Below are positions 8,604-17,637 of a DNA stretch of 64,000 nt, piece after piece; the first letter of the stretch is position 1; every line of letters begins with the position of its first letter. The stretch spans positions 34,635 to 98,634 of the forward strand of contig NZ_JAKILC010000020.1 in NCBI RefSeq assembly GCF_023283845.1. Direction: 5' to 3'. The position numbers were made by a program, and so were the translations under genes. The stretch is from Shewanella marinintestina (GTDB taxonomy: Bacteria; Pseudomonadota; Gammaproteobacteria; Enterobacterales; Shewanellaceae). The notes under the pieces were generated by a model, which was not told the DNA's origin, did no database searches, and saw nothing but the letters and a program-made list of their open reading frames with translations.

Positions 8604-9590
8604 TTAGCGCTGGAATAGCTTGCCAGATGGATGGTTTGAACCATGGATCTGGTTGTGACAGTTCAGACAGCTACGACCACCCGTCATGGCATTGCCGCCA
8701 ACAGATGAACCTTGTTCTGTGTTGCCAAATAATGCCTGACCACTATGCGCGGAAGAGTGACATTGCTGACAAAGCTGTGGAGCTCGAGTTTTAAGCATAC
8801 CTTCGTTTACGCTGCCATGTGGATTATGGCATGCTACGCAGTCTTCAGTTACGGGTGCATGCTCCCACAATTTTGGGCCGCGTTTCTCTGCGTGGCATGA
8901 GTAACATGTTTCGTTAACACTTGGCTTAACAAGATCTGCATCGCTCATGGTGCCGTGTGGATTATGACAATCACTACACACCATCTGCGCCCATTTCATA
9001 GGGTGGCTAGAACGCTTGTTCATGTCAGCTTTTTGCTGAGTATGACAGCTAGTACAGACTTCCATCTCAGTATTTTTAGACAGAACTGGATCTTTAGCCG
9101 TGTGCACTGAGTGACAAGAGGCACAAGCGACGTCTGCATTGTCATGGTGACCACCATTCCAATCCATACGCTTGTCATCTTTATGGCAGCTCATACAAAC
9201 ACTGTTTTGTAGCTCTGGTGATAATGTTGATTCTGGGCCAAAGGCGATCATTGGCTCGTTACCGCCGCGGTTATGTTTACCCATTGGGCCATGACACGCT
9301 TCACATTGAAGGCCAGCCATTGGACTTTTGCTTGAGTCAACAGAACCATGAACACCTTTGAACAGATCCATCACTTTTTCAGATTTACGGTGACACATTA
9401 GGCATGAGTCTGCACCTTTTGGTGAGTACTTACCCTCTGCGAACTTTTGATCCAGTGTGGCTTCAACTTCATCAGGTGTCATTTTAGCATCCCACTTAGA
9501 GGCCATTGCTGTATGAGCAAAGCCAAGTGAAAGTACTGCCGACGCCATTAAAGCTGGTAGTAGGGATTTTAATCTTTTTGTGATTTTCAT
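8604..9590 (-). CDS. mtrA: Periplasmic decahaem c-type cytochrome MtrA
   Basis: A 328-residue secreted cytochrome. The signal peptide ends near AMASKWD, and ten CxxCH haem sites follow (CLMCH, CEACH, CMSCH, CASCH, CTSCH, CSDCH, CYSCH, CVACH, CQQCH, CLNCH), with extra histidines for bis-His ligation. MtrA takes electrons from CymA and small periplasmic carriers and passes them through MtrB to MtrC. The start ATG is preceded by GGAAG. It lies between mtrC (115-base gap with a hairpin) and mtrB (12-base gap). MtrD at 24070-25032 is a close paralogue sharing most motif-flanking residues and the C-terminus NHPSGKL-QR. Confidence 0.97.
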   Translation of the reverse strand: MKITKRLKSLLPALMASAVLSLGFAHTAMASKWDAKMTPDEVEATLDQKFAEGKYSPKGADSCLMCHRKSEKVMDLFKGVHGSVDSSKSPMAGLQCEACHGPMGKHNRGGNEPMIAFGPESTLSPELQNSVCMSCHKDDKRMDWNGGHHDNADVACASCHSVHTAKDPVLSKNTEMEVCTSCHTQQKADMNKRSSHPMKWAQMVCSDCHNPHGTMSDADLVKPSVNETCYSCHAEKRGPKLWEHAPVTEDCVACHNPHGSVNEGMLKTRAPQLCQQCHSSAHSGQALFGNTEQGSSVGGNAMTGGRSCLNCHNQIHGSNHPSGKLFQR

Positions 9591-9628
9591 AATAACTTCC
9601 TAAACTTGCACAATTTTTAAGAGAAAGT

Positions 9629-9646
9629 GGGGGAGAGGACTCCCCC
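9629..9646. other. Intercistronic hairpin between mtrC and mtrA
   Basis: The arms GGGGGA (9629-9634) and TCCCCC (9641-9646) enclose a six-base loop. In the direction of the mtr transcript the T-tract is on the wrong side: a run of A precedes the stem and CACTTTC follows it. It is therefore not a standard terminator for mtrC and may tune mRNA ends or the mtrC-to-mtrA ratio. Confidence 0.55.
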
Positions 9647-9705
9647 TTTTTCAACACTCTTTAACTCAGCCTTTTACAACTGGAGTTTGAAAAGAGTTGC
9701 GCAAA

Positions 9706-11721
9706 TTACATCTTCACCGCAGTGTGATCGGTTGGTGTAGGAGCATGACAGTAGAAACAGGTTTCTAGCTGCGCAGCATCTTCTGCAATGCCTTTCTCAA
9801 CATTAACCAACGCGCCTTGACCTTCAGCGTGGGCTGCAAATTTAGCTTCTGATTCAGGGCTATATACGTGACAAGACATACACGTTGCAGCAATAGGAGT
9901 TGAGTACTCTCCACCAGCTGTTGCTAGAGCACCTTTCTTCTTGAATGCATCAAGGTTTAGGTCGTTGTGACACTGGTCGCAAGTCATACCAGAAATTGCA
10001 GCGTAATCACCAGCGCTGTGAACTTTGTGAAGCTTCAGTTCAAGAGCACCCATGTTTGCGCCGCCGGCGTAAGTGCCGTCTGGAGTATGACAAGCCACAC
10101 AGCCATCAACTCCAACAACTGTCTTACCGTCAACGATTTGAGCTAATTGCTCGCTCATTACAAAGCCTGGGTGGTGAGTGCCTTTGTGGATTTCAAAAGT
10201 ATCACCGTGACAGCTAACACACGTGTCAAAGTTCACAGAGTCAACATGGCGCATGCTAGGCGCTTCGCCAGAGAATGTTGCGAAAGCAAGATCTGCTTTC
10301 ATGCCTGTGTAGTATGCGTCTAGTAGGTAACCATCTTCATCTAAGTTGCCTTCAACAGCCACTTTGTCACAATCAACAAACTCACCATTTTCAGAACACA
10401 TAGATAGGCCAGAGAATGTGAATGCAGTGTCTGCATCATCCGCGCCAAATGTTAATGCTTTAGTGGTGTATACAATGTTGCCTTCTGCATCAATTGTTGC
10501 AGCAGCGTCAAGCTTGCCGTTAAGTACTAGGTTAAGGCTATCTTTTCCGTAGTAACCAAGTTTAACGTTATTTGGACCGACGTTAGTTGTTGCTTCAACA
10601 CGTTGTAGCATAGGCAGTAGAGTGGTTGCATTAACCGCTTCGCCATTAGCGTCGATTAGTGAAACTGTTACTGTTGCTGTCTTATCTTGATTGACAACTA
10701 AAGCAGTGTTCATGCCGTAAGTGTCAATAAGCGCTTTAGTTTGTGTAAAGCCTTCAGTGTGGATCTCTTCAGTCCAGCTAGCGTTATGACATGCGATACA
10801 GTTAGAGTTATCTGCTTGCTGAGAGTGGCCTTGGCCAGCTACGAAGTCGATATTGGTGTGACAGCTAGTACAAGTTTCCATTGTTGGAACACGTGACCAG
10901 TTACCCCATTCGCTTAGTTCATCACTACCTTCAGTTGGTGCAACGTGACAAGTAGTACAGTTGTCTTGAACGATAGCGTGAGCTGTTTCAGCGCTCTTAT
11001 CCATGTCTCTGCCGTACATTTTTGCGTTGTTATGTACGTTATGGATTAAGTGGTTATAAGCAACTTGAGGTTTGCCTTTGCTGTCAGCAAGTTCTTGTGT
11101 ATGACAAGCAGCACAGGTTTCTGAAGAGGTGTAGCCGTGATAAATCTTTTTGCCTTCAGCATGGCAAGAGTTACAGGTTTCAGTTGCAACAACGTCTTTA
11201 GTGTATGTTGCTTCATAACCGGTACCAGAAAAATCTTGAGATAGTTCGGTGCGTGGGACAGTTGTTTCGCCATCAGCTAGTGTTGAAGCACTTGCGATAA
11301 TGTTATAACGCTGAGTTAGTTCAGAGTTGTAACCTTCAACCGGAATAGTAAAACGGTAGTTACCGTTCTTTTGGTCGACAAACTCTTTTTGTGAACCAAT
11401 GTACTGCCATTCTGCACTGTTACCCGCACCAGTAGCGCCCTGAGGGATAAGTTGTACAACTTTCTTCACTTCAAGCGCTGTAAGACCAACAACGGGTAGG
11501 TCTTCTTCGTTTGTCGCGAATACGTTAATTGTTGGAACGCCGTCAGCGTAAGTTACATCAGTCACTTTTAGGTTTAGTGTGTTGATATAGTCTGCAGCTG
11601 GGCCACCTGGGTTACCAGGATTACCGTCTTTACCATCGTCGCCACCACAACCGGTTAAGGCCATAGAGACAGCACCTGCTGCTAGAAGCAGCGCTATTTT
11701 AGATTTTTTAACATTCATCAT
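9706..11721 (-). CDS. mtrC: Outer-membrane decahaem lipoprotein cytochrome MtrC (OmcB)
   Basis: A 671-residue surface lipoprotein, the same length as S. oneidensis MtrC as I recall it. The lipobox LTGC is followed by a Gly/Asp-rich linker. Domain I (beta) leads to five CxxCH sites (CNSCH, CAACH, CTTCH, CTSCH, CIACH), then a second beta domain with the CX8C pair CSENGEFVDC, then five more sites (CVSCH, CVACH, CDQCH, CMSCH, CFYCH) and the end DHTAVKM. It is the terminal reductase of the MtrCAB conduit for Fe(III)/Mn(IV) oxides, electrodes and flavins. AGGGA precedes tandem ATG codons at 11721 and 11718. The longer frame upstream of 11721 would bury this ribosome-binding site. It has its own promoter region, with a terminator behind the preceding gene. 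Confidence 0.97.
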   Translation of the reverse strand: MMNVKKSKIALLLAAGAVSMALTGCGGDDGKDGNPGNPGGPAADYINTLNLKVTDVTYADGVPTINVFATNEEDLPVVGLTALEVKKVVQLIPQGATGAGNSAEWQYIGSQKEFVDQKNGNYRFTIPVEGYNSELTQRYNIIASASTLADGETTVPRTELSQDFSGTGYEATYTKDVVATETCNSCHAEGKKIYHGYTSSETCAACHTQELADSKGKPQVAYNHLIHNVHNNAKMYGRDMDKSAETAHAIVQDNCTTCHVAPTEGSDELSEWGNWSRVPTMETCTSCHTNIDFVAGQGHSQQADNSNCIACHNASWTEEIHTEGFTQTKALIDTYGMNTALVVNQDKTATVTVSLIDANGEAVNATTLLPMLQRVEATTNVGPNNVKLGYYGKDSLNLVLNGKLDAAATIDAEGNIVYTTKALTFGADDADTAFTFSGLSMCSENGEFVDCDKVAVEGNLDEDGYLLDAYYTGMKADLAFATFSGEAPSMRHVDSVNFDTCVSCHGDTFEIHKGTHHPGFVMSEQLAQIVDGKTVVGVDGCVACHTPDGTYAGGANMGALELKLHKVHSAGDYAAISGMTCDQCHNDLNLDAFKKKGALATAGGEYSTPIAATCMSCHVYSPESEAKFAAHAEGQGALVNVEKGIAEDAAQLETCFYCHAPTPTDHTAVKM

Positions 11722-11879
11722 TTTTTCCCTGCATAGGTTTGGCACTGTCTTAAACGTGTGGCTCGTTTTAGGGAAGCCGACTGTAATTTTTTAATTGCCG
11801 CTTAAGTCAATGCTGGAAATAAGATTCCCCAAGGAAAGGCTAACGTAATGTAGGGCTAAAATCTGCATAACAGATGCTA

Positions 11880-11915
11880 AGATGTGACCTAGATCTGTCT
11901 ATTTCTAAAGAGGTA
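11880..11915. promoter_or_regulatory. CRP-like site within a module shared by mtrC and its neighbour
   Basis: TGTGA at 11883-11887 is followed by CCTAGATC, giving about 15 of 22 matches to the classical CRP consensus. The left half is perfect and the right half is poor. The 35 bases 11881-11915 match 14447-14481, upstream of the OmcA-like gene, at 26 positions without gaps. Their distance to the start codon is similar (about 160 and 151 bases). CRP is known to be needed for mtr/omc expression in S. oneidensis. Binding here is inference. Confidence 0.55.
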
Positions 11916-12018
11916 TAAAAGGGCAAGGTGAGAGAGAGTGAAAGTTAACAAACTTGAGGGTATGTGTATGGTTAGTATGGTAATGGTTTTTAAAGCTTGT
12001 TAAGTGTTCTGCATATTT

Positions 12019-12045
12019 AAAAAGGGAGGCTAAGCCTCCCTTTTT
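12019..12045. terminator. Terminator after the OmcA-like cytochrome gene
   Basis: The seven-base stem GGGAGGC/GCCTCCC with a three-base loop is flanked by five A and five T. It lies 32 bases past the stop codon, so the OmcA-like gene and mtrC are separate transcription units. Confidence 0.88.
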
Positions 12046-12076
12046 CATACTAGCATTTTGCTAAAGGTTTAACAGC

Positions 12077-14296
12077 TTAGTGGCTGCTTCCCCAGTTCGC
12101 GTGTGCTTCTAGTAGTGATGCATCTTTGTGACAAGTTGAACAAGTTTCTTGAACATCTAGCTTCTCGTACTCAGAAGCTGGAATACCTAGAGTGCTAAGT
12201 GAAGCTCCTTCTTGTACCAAGATACCGCCCATTGACTTGATGTGCGAAGCAGCTGATTCATCTAACGCGTATGGCGCTTGGTGACAGCTTACACATGCTG
12301 CTGTTTGTGGAGAAACAACAAGTTGTTCATTCACACCTGGAGTATACCTTCCGCCATCAGTTGTACCGAAGGCTACTGGGGCCGCATCGCCATTAATGTG
12401 ACTTAGAGAGAAGCCATCTTCACCGTGACACGCTTGACACTCAGCTTTTTTGAAGAACATGTCTCCAGAGCTGTCGTATAAGTAGTGCTTGCTGTGAACG
12501 ATATAAGCTAGGTTTGAAGAACCTGCTCCTTTCTTATCACGAGTACCGTTATGACAAGATGCACAACCATCAATATCATTGGTGTAACGGTGAGTAATAG
12601 AAGTGGTATGACACTGTTGACAGTCACTCATTTCTGCATGCTGAGAACGCGGTGTTTCCGTTACGGCTGTACCATCTTGTTTAAAGAAGAAAGTGTCAGA
12701 AACTAAGTATGGTGCTTCTTGACCGTCTAATTGGTCACCAGCGTCAGAACCATCACCTTTAGTTGGTGTGCCGTCACTATTTTCTCCTGGTACATAAGTA
12801 CAAGCTTCACGAACCCCTTTTTCACCAAAACAAACATGTAGTTGACTGCTTAGAGCAATAGTCGCCCCAGCATCAATAATTGGTTCAATGTTGAAATCAG
12901 TAGCCGTGATAGTCGCTGTGATAGTGCCATCAGCATTAGCTGTTAACTTGTTCCAACCGACTTTTTGATAGTTCACAAGGAAGTCATCAGTTAGTACGCC
13001 GTTTACAACGATAGCACTGTTGTAGCCACCATATTTGTATGGACGTTTGTCGATTTGATCAAATGGCACTAGTTCTTCGCCATCTTTTACGCTGAAGTTA
13101 GCTGTAATCGTATCATTTGCATATGTCATGCTATTGAAAACAACTTTTAGCTCAGTGGATTGAGCGTTATTGTTTTCTGAATAGTGACCACGTTCTGCAC
13201 CACGGTATCCATCAGGATCGTTGTGACAGCTAACGCAATTTTCTTTGCTTTCAGCGATTTGGTTATTTTCGCTATCCCAATGCCAGCTTGGTACTGCATA
13301 TGGGCTGTTGTGACAGTTCATACAAGTTGCGGTATCAACATCACCTTTCCAAGCATCAGCCATTGCTAGATTTTCGTCAGGTTGGTGACAAGTTAAGCAG
13401 TTTGAAGCTGATTGTGGGTAAATACCGTTGTAGTATGAGTGGCTGTGGATTTCATGAGCCATACCCTTAATAGAGCCATCATACTCATATGGGGCGCCTA
13501 CAGCGTTGCCGTCTGTATCTTTGTCTTGCTTCATGTAAGAGTTGTAATCAGCATGACAGAAAGTACAAGATTCTAGAGTTACGTGCTTGCCACCGTGCAT
13601 TGATAATGCACCATCTTGACCTGGACGGTGACAAGATTGACATGTTTCATCTGCGATTACAGCTTTTGGCTTGTCTTGAGCTGTATCAGAACTTGGCTGC
13701 CAGTAGAAGAATGTGTTATTGACTAGGGTAGAGCCTGCGTCGTTGGCAGATTTAACACCTAGATAGATACCATTTGTTACTTCTGCGTCGTAAGCGTACT
13801 TTTCAAGCGTATCAACAGCTTTGTCTAGTACTAACGTGTAGCTACCGTCACCGTTGTCAGTTAGGCAGTTTTCGCAGTTTTTACCTTGGAAGTATGAAGA
13901 ACCTGTGTAATGGCCTTCACCTTTATCTTTATTGAAGTAGCTCAACCAAATTTCACGGTCTGCACCTTCAACGTTAGTGTCGTCGATATCTTTAACTTTG
14001 CCCATACGGCCAAAAGAAACTGCACCGATATCATTTTGCTGTAAACCAAAAACAGCTGCGCCATTTGCGTCAGCAAGATTAAAGTTTACCGTTAGGAAAC
14101 CATCTTCGCTTACGCTAGCAGATGTAACTTCAGCTTCTACTTGAGAAACTTCGCCAATTGGCTTACCAACTGGACCTGGTTTGCCATCTTCACCATTTTT
14201 GCCATCATCACCACTACAACCTGTCATTGCTAATGAAAGCAATCCTGCTGTAAGCAATGCTTTTGAAGCAGCACTTAGATTAAATTTGTTCATCAT
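12077..14296 (-). CDS. OmcA/MtrC-family outer-membrane decahaem lipoprotein, extra paralogue
   Basis: A surface lipoprotein of 739 residues. The signal peptide ends in the lipobox AMTGC, followed by a Gly/Asp-rich linker. A beta domain with a CENC pair and DNGDGSY leads to five CxxCH sites (CQSCH, CTFCH, CLTCH, CMNCH, CVSCH), then a second beta domain with a CX9C pair (CFGEKGVREAC) and five more sites (CQQCH, CASCH, CQACH, CVSCH, CSTCH). The family identity is firm. The specific name is not: it is neither the MtrC nor the OmcA of S. oneidensis and has ten, not eleven, haems. ATG 14296 and 14293 follow AGGGA at 6-9 bases. A TTG-started longer frame would include that ribosome-binding site. It is transcribed alone, between terminators, and probably acts as an alternative terminal reductase docking on MtrAB or MtrDE. 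Confidence 0.92.
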   Translation of the reverse strand: MMNKFNLSAASKALLTAGLLSLAMTGCSGDDGKNGEDGKPGPVGKPIGEVSQVEAEVTSASVSEDGFLTVNFNLADANGAAVFGLQQNDIGAVSFGRMGKVKDIDDTNVEGADREIWLSYFNKDKGEGHYTGSSYFQGKNCENCLTDNGDGSYTLVLDKAVDTLEKYAYDAEVTNGIYLGVKSANDAGSTLVNNTFFYWQPSSDTAQDKPKAVIADETCQSCHRPGQDGALSMHGGKHVTLESCTFCHADYNSYMKQDKDTDGNAVGAPYEYDGSIKGMAHEIHSHSYYNGIYPQSASNCLTCHQPDENLAMADAWKGDVDTATCMNCHNSPYAVPSWHWDSENNQIAESKENCVSCHNDPDGYRGAERGHYSENNNAQSTELKVVFNSMTYANDTITANFSVKDGEELVPFDQIDKRPYKYGGYNSAIVVNGVLTDDFLVNYQKVGWNKLTANADGTITATITATDFNIEPIIDAGATIALSSQLHVCFGEKGVREACTYVPGENSDGTPTKGDGSDAGDQLDGQEAPYLVSDTFFFKQDGTAVTETPRSQHAEMSDCQQCHTTSITHRYTNDIDGCASCHNGTRDKKGAGSSNLAYIVHSKHYLYDSSGDMFFKKAECQACHGEDGFSLSHINGDAAPVAFGTTDGGRYTPGVNEQLVVSPQTAACVSCHQAPYALDESAASHIKSMGGILVQEGASLSTLGIPASEYEKLDVQETCSTCHKDASLLEAHANWGSSH

Positions 14297-14446
14297 TTTA
14301 TGTCCCTGCAATAGTTTTTAATCATCACTAATTGCAGCTCTTTATAGGAGAACAAACTACATGTAACCGCAATTAGTGTGTGGAATTTTATTTCCAACTC
14401 TAAGGCTAACCAAGAGGGAGCCATTTAGCAGGTGTTTTAACGCCTT

Positions 14447-14481
14447 TATGTGATTAAGGTCAGACTATTTCTTTAGAGGTA
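14447..14481. promoter_or_regulatory. CRP-like site within the shared cytochrome-promoter module
   Basis: TGTGA-ttaagg-TCAGA (14449-14464) matches the CRP half-site pattern at 9 of 10 positions. It is followed by CTATTTCTTTAGAGGTA, which recurs with two changes upstream of mtrC. It lies about 151 bases upstream of the start codon. The site is seen directly; regulation by CRP is inference. Confidence 0.6.
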
Positions 14482-14669
14482 GTTAGAAAAGTGTGTTTTT
14501 AGGACTATTTTAATTATCGATTAATAATTACTCTTTGATAAAAGCAAGGTTGTTGCGTAAATGTAGTCGGTTTTAAGGGCCGGTTCTAGGGTCTTTATGT
14601 AGATGTTTTTTCTTTATTTGCTATAGATATAATCGTGAATAAATAATTTTTTAGCAAAATTAAGATATG

Positions 14670-14700
14670 AAAAAGCGAGAAGAAAATCTTCTCGCTTTTT
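14670..14700. terminator. Terminator after undA
   Basis: The nine-base stem GCGAGAAGA/TCTTCTCGC with a three-base loop is flanked by five A and five T. It lies 49 bases past the undA stop codon. Confidence 0.88.
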
Positions 14701-14748
14701 GTTTAAAGTTAACTGGTGCTCTCTTTCTATATCAGAGAGGAAATTAAG

Positions 14749-17103
14749 CTATTTATAGTTACTAGGGTGTACTTTATCTACCCCGAAAGATTTACCTTCA
14801 GCGTGACAAGTTGCACAGCTTTCGCTGCCAGTATAGCTACCTAATGGCGCGCCAAATACACCGCCATTTGACTCCACGTGAGCACCAAAACTCTCTTTGG
14901 TGTGGCATGAACCACATGCTGCTGCAATCGGTGAATATTCAAGTATGTCATTACTGCCGTTTTCGCCTTGGTTTAATACTGCAGGTAAGTTAGCGGTATT
15001 TTCTAATGCTAACTGGCCTTTTTCATGACAAGAGGCGCAATCACCGTAATGTTTAGTAAAGGTGATGCTTTCATTACGATTACTATTTACTTTGGTACGC
15101 TTATTGGCATGTAAGGTATGGATCATCACTTTATAATCAAGTGAGTTTTCTAGACCAACTCGGCTGCCTTTAAAGGCACCATCTGCGACCGCGTGCAGTG
15201 CTTGACCTTTGTGACAAGATACACAGCTACCATCAGTTAATGATAAAGGTTGCTCTTTACTATCTGGCATATGGCATGAGCCACAAGAAGTTCGTTGGTG
15301 GAACGATAAATCAATTGCGTCATCGTGACAGGCTTGGCATGCAGATTCAGAGGCGCTATTAAAGCGCACTGTAGCAACCTCTCCAATCGCTGCAAAAGCT
15401 GCGGCGTCAGTCGTTACTGTGGCTGTGATGTGTTCTTCAGAGCAAGCAACAGCTGCTTGAGTATCACGAGAGGCACAAATTGTTAAATGACTCATTAATG
15501 CGCCAGTTGTAAATTCAGCGCTATCAAGCTGCACTGTATATTGATAGCCATCGCTGCTAGGCTCTATGATAATCTCGCCGGCTGCAATGGCGGTGCTATC
15601 GGCTAAGTTGATCATTTTGTGAGTCGCTGTTAAATCGCCTCTAGTCATTTTCCATACGTCAGCAAAGTCATTGTGCTGATTTTCTACCACTTGAATATTA
15701 AGCGCACTAATCGCTTCATCTTCGTGTGGGGCTAGAGCATCTTGTCCTTGATAATTGACGTTAAAGCTCAATGTTTGTGTGTCTGCATCAAAAATACCGT
15801 TAGAAACCGAGAACTCATAAGCTTCCTTAGCATAGGTAAGCGTTAGCTCTTTGTTTAAGTGGTATTTAGCTGCACCCATAGGGTTGCTTTCATCGGCATG
15901 ACAAGCTGCGCAGTCGCGTTCAACATATTGGGGGAATTGCTCTGAGTGGAACAGACCACGCGAAGTGCCGTCCCATTCTGGTGCGGCAAACTTTTCATGG
16001 CAGCTTAGGCAAGCTTCTTGACGATGAAAGTGGAAATTGTCAGCTTGAGCTGGGGCCGTTTCACCTTCGATATGGCAAGATTGGCAACTCTTGCTATCTG
16101 CAGGGAAGGTAGCATCACTGTAATCATGTGCTTTGCCACCATAACCAATCATAAAGTATTCACCTTTATGGATTTGATGCAGCATTGAGCCAAAGTCGAT
16201 AGTCGCCCCCGTTTCTGGATCACCAGAGTATGTGGTATGACAAACGACACAGTTTTCGATTTCGATACGCTTACCGCCGTGTAATGACAATTTTGGCGCC
16301 CAAGCATGCTCGTAGTCGTCATTGTGACAACGTATGCAAGATTCTTGTAGTTCAACTAAGTTACGTGTTTCATCCGTTTCAGCTGCCCTATCTAAAGCAG
16401 GGATAAAGTCGTAGTGAGTGTTGATTAAGGTTGCGTTAGAGACCACATTTGTAGGCTTTAGCTCAAGGGTTACTCTGTGAGTTAGTTCACTATTGAATTC
16501 GGTGTTCAACCCTTCAACTTGCTCATATTCACTGAGTGACTTAGAAAATGTATAGCGGTATTCACCATGGCCTAATACCTCAATACAGGCTGTTTTACAG
16601 CTGGTTTCGATATTTGCTTGAATTTGTGGACCTTGGTGCTTATCCCAGCCTTCAGGTAATGCTTGCCCGTCAGCGATATCGCCAGGCTGTTTGACGCTAT
16701 TTATATAGCTAGTCCACTGGTTGGCCTTAACGCCTTTATACTGTTCTACTTCTGGCTCAGGTGAATCATGCCCCGGCAAAGGTCTATCGCGTTTTTGTAA
16801 TACATCAAGCTTAGCAATACCAAAGCCGAGGGCGTTAATATCTTCGAACGACTCTAGGCCTGATACTGCTACACCGTTTGCAGTGAGTAGCTCGAAATCT
16901 ACGGCTACTGATCCTTCGGTTATTGTGGCATGTAAGATATTAGCCTGTAAGCTAGTAGCTTGCTGAATATCTACACCGATATTACCATCATTGCCGTCTT
17001 CACCATCTTTACCATCACTGCCGCAACCAACGAGTGCTACTGAGAGTAGACTTACTCCAATGGCTGATTTGACAGCATGTTTAATTTTATTTTGGTTCAT
17101 CAT
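14749..17103 (-). CDS. undA: Outer-membrane undecahaem lipoprotein cytochrome UndA
   Basis: A surface lipoprotein of 784 residues. The lipobox is ALVGC, followed by a Gly/Asp-rich linker. The first haem domain carries five CxxCH sites (CIRCH, CVVCH, CQSCH, CLSCH, CAACH) and the second carries six (CQACH, CGSCH, CVSCH, CASCH, CGSCH, CATCH), eleven in all. Eleven haems with the extra one in the C-terminal haem domain is the signature of UndA, found in some Shewanella species and absent from S. oneidensis. Domain I has a cysteine pair CKTAC. It is expected to reduce metals or flavins at the cell surface like MtrC and OmcA. AGGGA precedes three tandem ATG codons (17106, 17103, 17100). 17103 gives normal spacing. 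It has its own upstream region and terminator. Confidence 0.92.
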   Translation of the reverse strand: MMNQNKIKHAVKSAIGVSLLSVALVGCGSDGKDGEDGNDGNIGVDIQQATSLQANILHATITEGSVAVDFELLTANGVAVSGLESFEDINALGFGIAKLDVLQKRDRPLPGHDSPEPEVEQYKGVKANQWTSYINSVKQPGDIADGQALPEGWDKHQGPQIQANIETSCKTACIEVLGHGEYRYTFSKSLSEYEQVEGLNTEFNSELTHRVTLELKPTNVVSNATLINTHYDFIPALDRAAETDETRNLVELQESCIRCHNDDYEHAWAPKLSLHGGKRIEIENCVVCHTTYSGDPETGATIDFGSMLHQIHKGEYFMIGYGGKAHDYSDATFPADSKSCQSCHIEGETAPAQADNFHFHRQEACLSCHEKFAAPEWDGTSRGLFHSEQFPQYVERDCAACHADESNPMGAAKYHLNKELTLTYAKEAYEFSVSNGIFDADTQTLSFNVNYQGQDALAPHEDEAISALNIQVVENQHNDFADVWKMTRGDLTATHKMINLADSTAIAAGEIIIEPSSDGYQYTVQLDSAEFTTGALMSHLTICASRDTQAAVACSEEHITATVTTDAAAFAAIGEVATVRFNSASESACQACHDDAIDLSFHQRTSCGSCHMPDSKEQPLSLTDGSCVSCHKGQALHAVADGAFKGSRVGLENSLDYKVMIHTLHANKRTKVNSNRNESITFTKHYGDCASCHEKGQLALENTANLPAVLNQGENGSNDILEYSPIAAACGSCHTKESFGAHVESNGGVFGAPLGSYTGSESCATCHAEGKSFGVDKVHPSNYK

Positions 17104-17218
17104 CATTTTTCCCTGCATAGATTACTGCTATGAGATTTCTATCTCTATTTAACAGGAGGATTACCTCAGTCAGATCTTATCCAAAAGAGGTAGATCTATA
17201 TAAAAGCAAAGACCTAAA

Positions 17219-17234
17219 TGTGAGCTGAGTCATT
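17219..17234. promoter_or_regulatory. CRP-like site upstream of undA
   Basis: TGTGA-gctgag-TCATT matches the CRP half-site pattern at 8 of 10 positions and lies about 116 bases upstream of the undA start. CRP regulation is inference. Confidence 0.45.
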
Positions 17235-17569
17235 GGTTTGATTTTAGGATGTTACCTTATGTTAATTTTGTTTATTTTCAATTTGTTATGATTTGCTTGA
17301 GAGCGGTTTTAAGTTTGGGTTAATATTTAATCACCCAAGCTTAAATTAGGCTTAAGTAATTAAGTGTATTTGGCGGTAAAATTGATATAAGTCAAAGTTT
17401 CTGTGGTGTTTTTTATGGTTAATTTAACTTTATGTTCACACTTTTCGCGGTCAAATGTTGCTTATAAGATCTTTGATGGTTTTTGTTTAGTAATTTCTTG
17501 TGTGGTTGTATGTTGAGTTCGTTGATGGTGGCTCTCTATCGCTTAAGTTCTAGATAGCTAAGGTAATAA

Positions 17570-17591
17570 AAAAGAGGCCGAAGCCTCTTTT
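17570..17591. terminator. Terminator after omcA
   Basis: The nine-base stem AAAAGAGGC/GCCTCTTTT has a four-base loop CGAA and symmetrical A and T tracts. It lies 47 bases past the omcA stop codon and ends the mtrDEF-omcA transcript. Confidence 0.85.
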
Positions 17592-17637
17592 AGGTGTAAT
17601 AACTGAATGCCTTTACGGCATTTCTCTATTATCGGGT

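Larger units (their letters stand above)
11722..12076. other. mtrC promoter and leader region
   Basis: These 355 bases lie between the OmcA-like gene and mtrC, with no credible gene. They hold the terminator at 12019-12045, the CRP-like/shared module at 11880-11915, and a stretch nearer mtrC (TGGAAATAAGATTCC, then AAGGCTAAC) that is also partly repeated in front of the OmcA-like gene. I could not place the core promoter. Confidence 0.6.
14297..14748. other. Promoter and leader region of the OmcA-like cytochrome gene
   Basis: These 452 bases contain no credible gene. They hold the undA terminator (14670-14700) and the CRP-like module (14447-14481). Nearer the start is a patch (TGGAATTTTATTTCCA, then CTAAGGCTAAC) that resembles the corresponding part of the mtrC leader. 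The remaining AT-rich sequence shows nothing recognisable. Confidence 0.6.
17104..17637. other. undA promoter and leader region
   Basis: The 534 bases between omcA and undA have no credible gene. They hold the omcA terminator (17570-17591) and a weaker hairpin AATGCC/GGCATT after it. Nearer undA are the CRP-like site (17219-17234) and a partial copy of the shared module at about 17169-17192 (GTCAGATCTTATCC, then AAAGAGGTAG). The middle, about 17240-17560, is AT-rich and shows nothing recognisable. Confidence 0.6.

Noticed and set aside
11046..11273. 75-codon frame inside mtrC
   Set aside because: It is an out-of-frame shadow of mtrC on the same strand; the low-complexity Lys/Leu peptide has no ribosome-binding site.
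17570..17637. Small RNA between omcA and undA
   Set aside because: The two hairpins there are explained as an omcA terminator and a weaker following stem; no promoter is visible.
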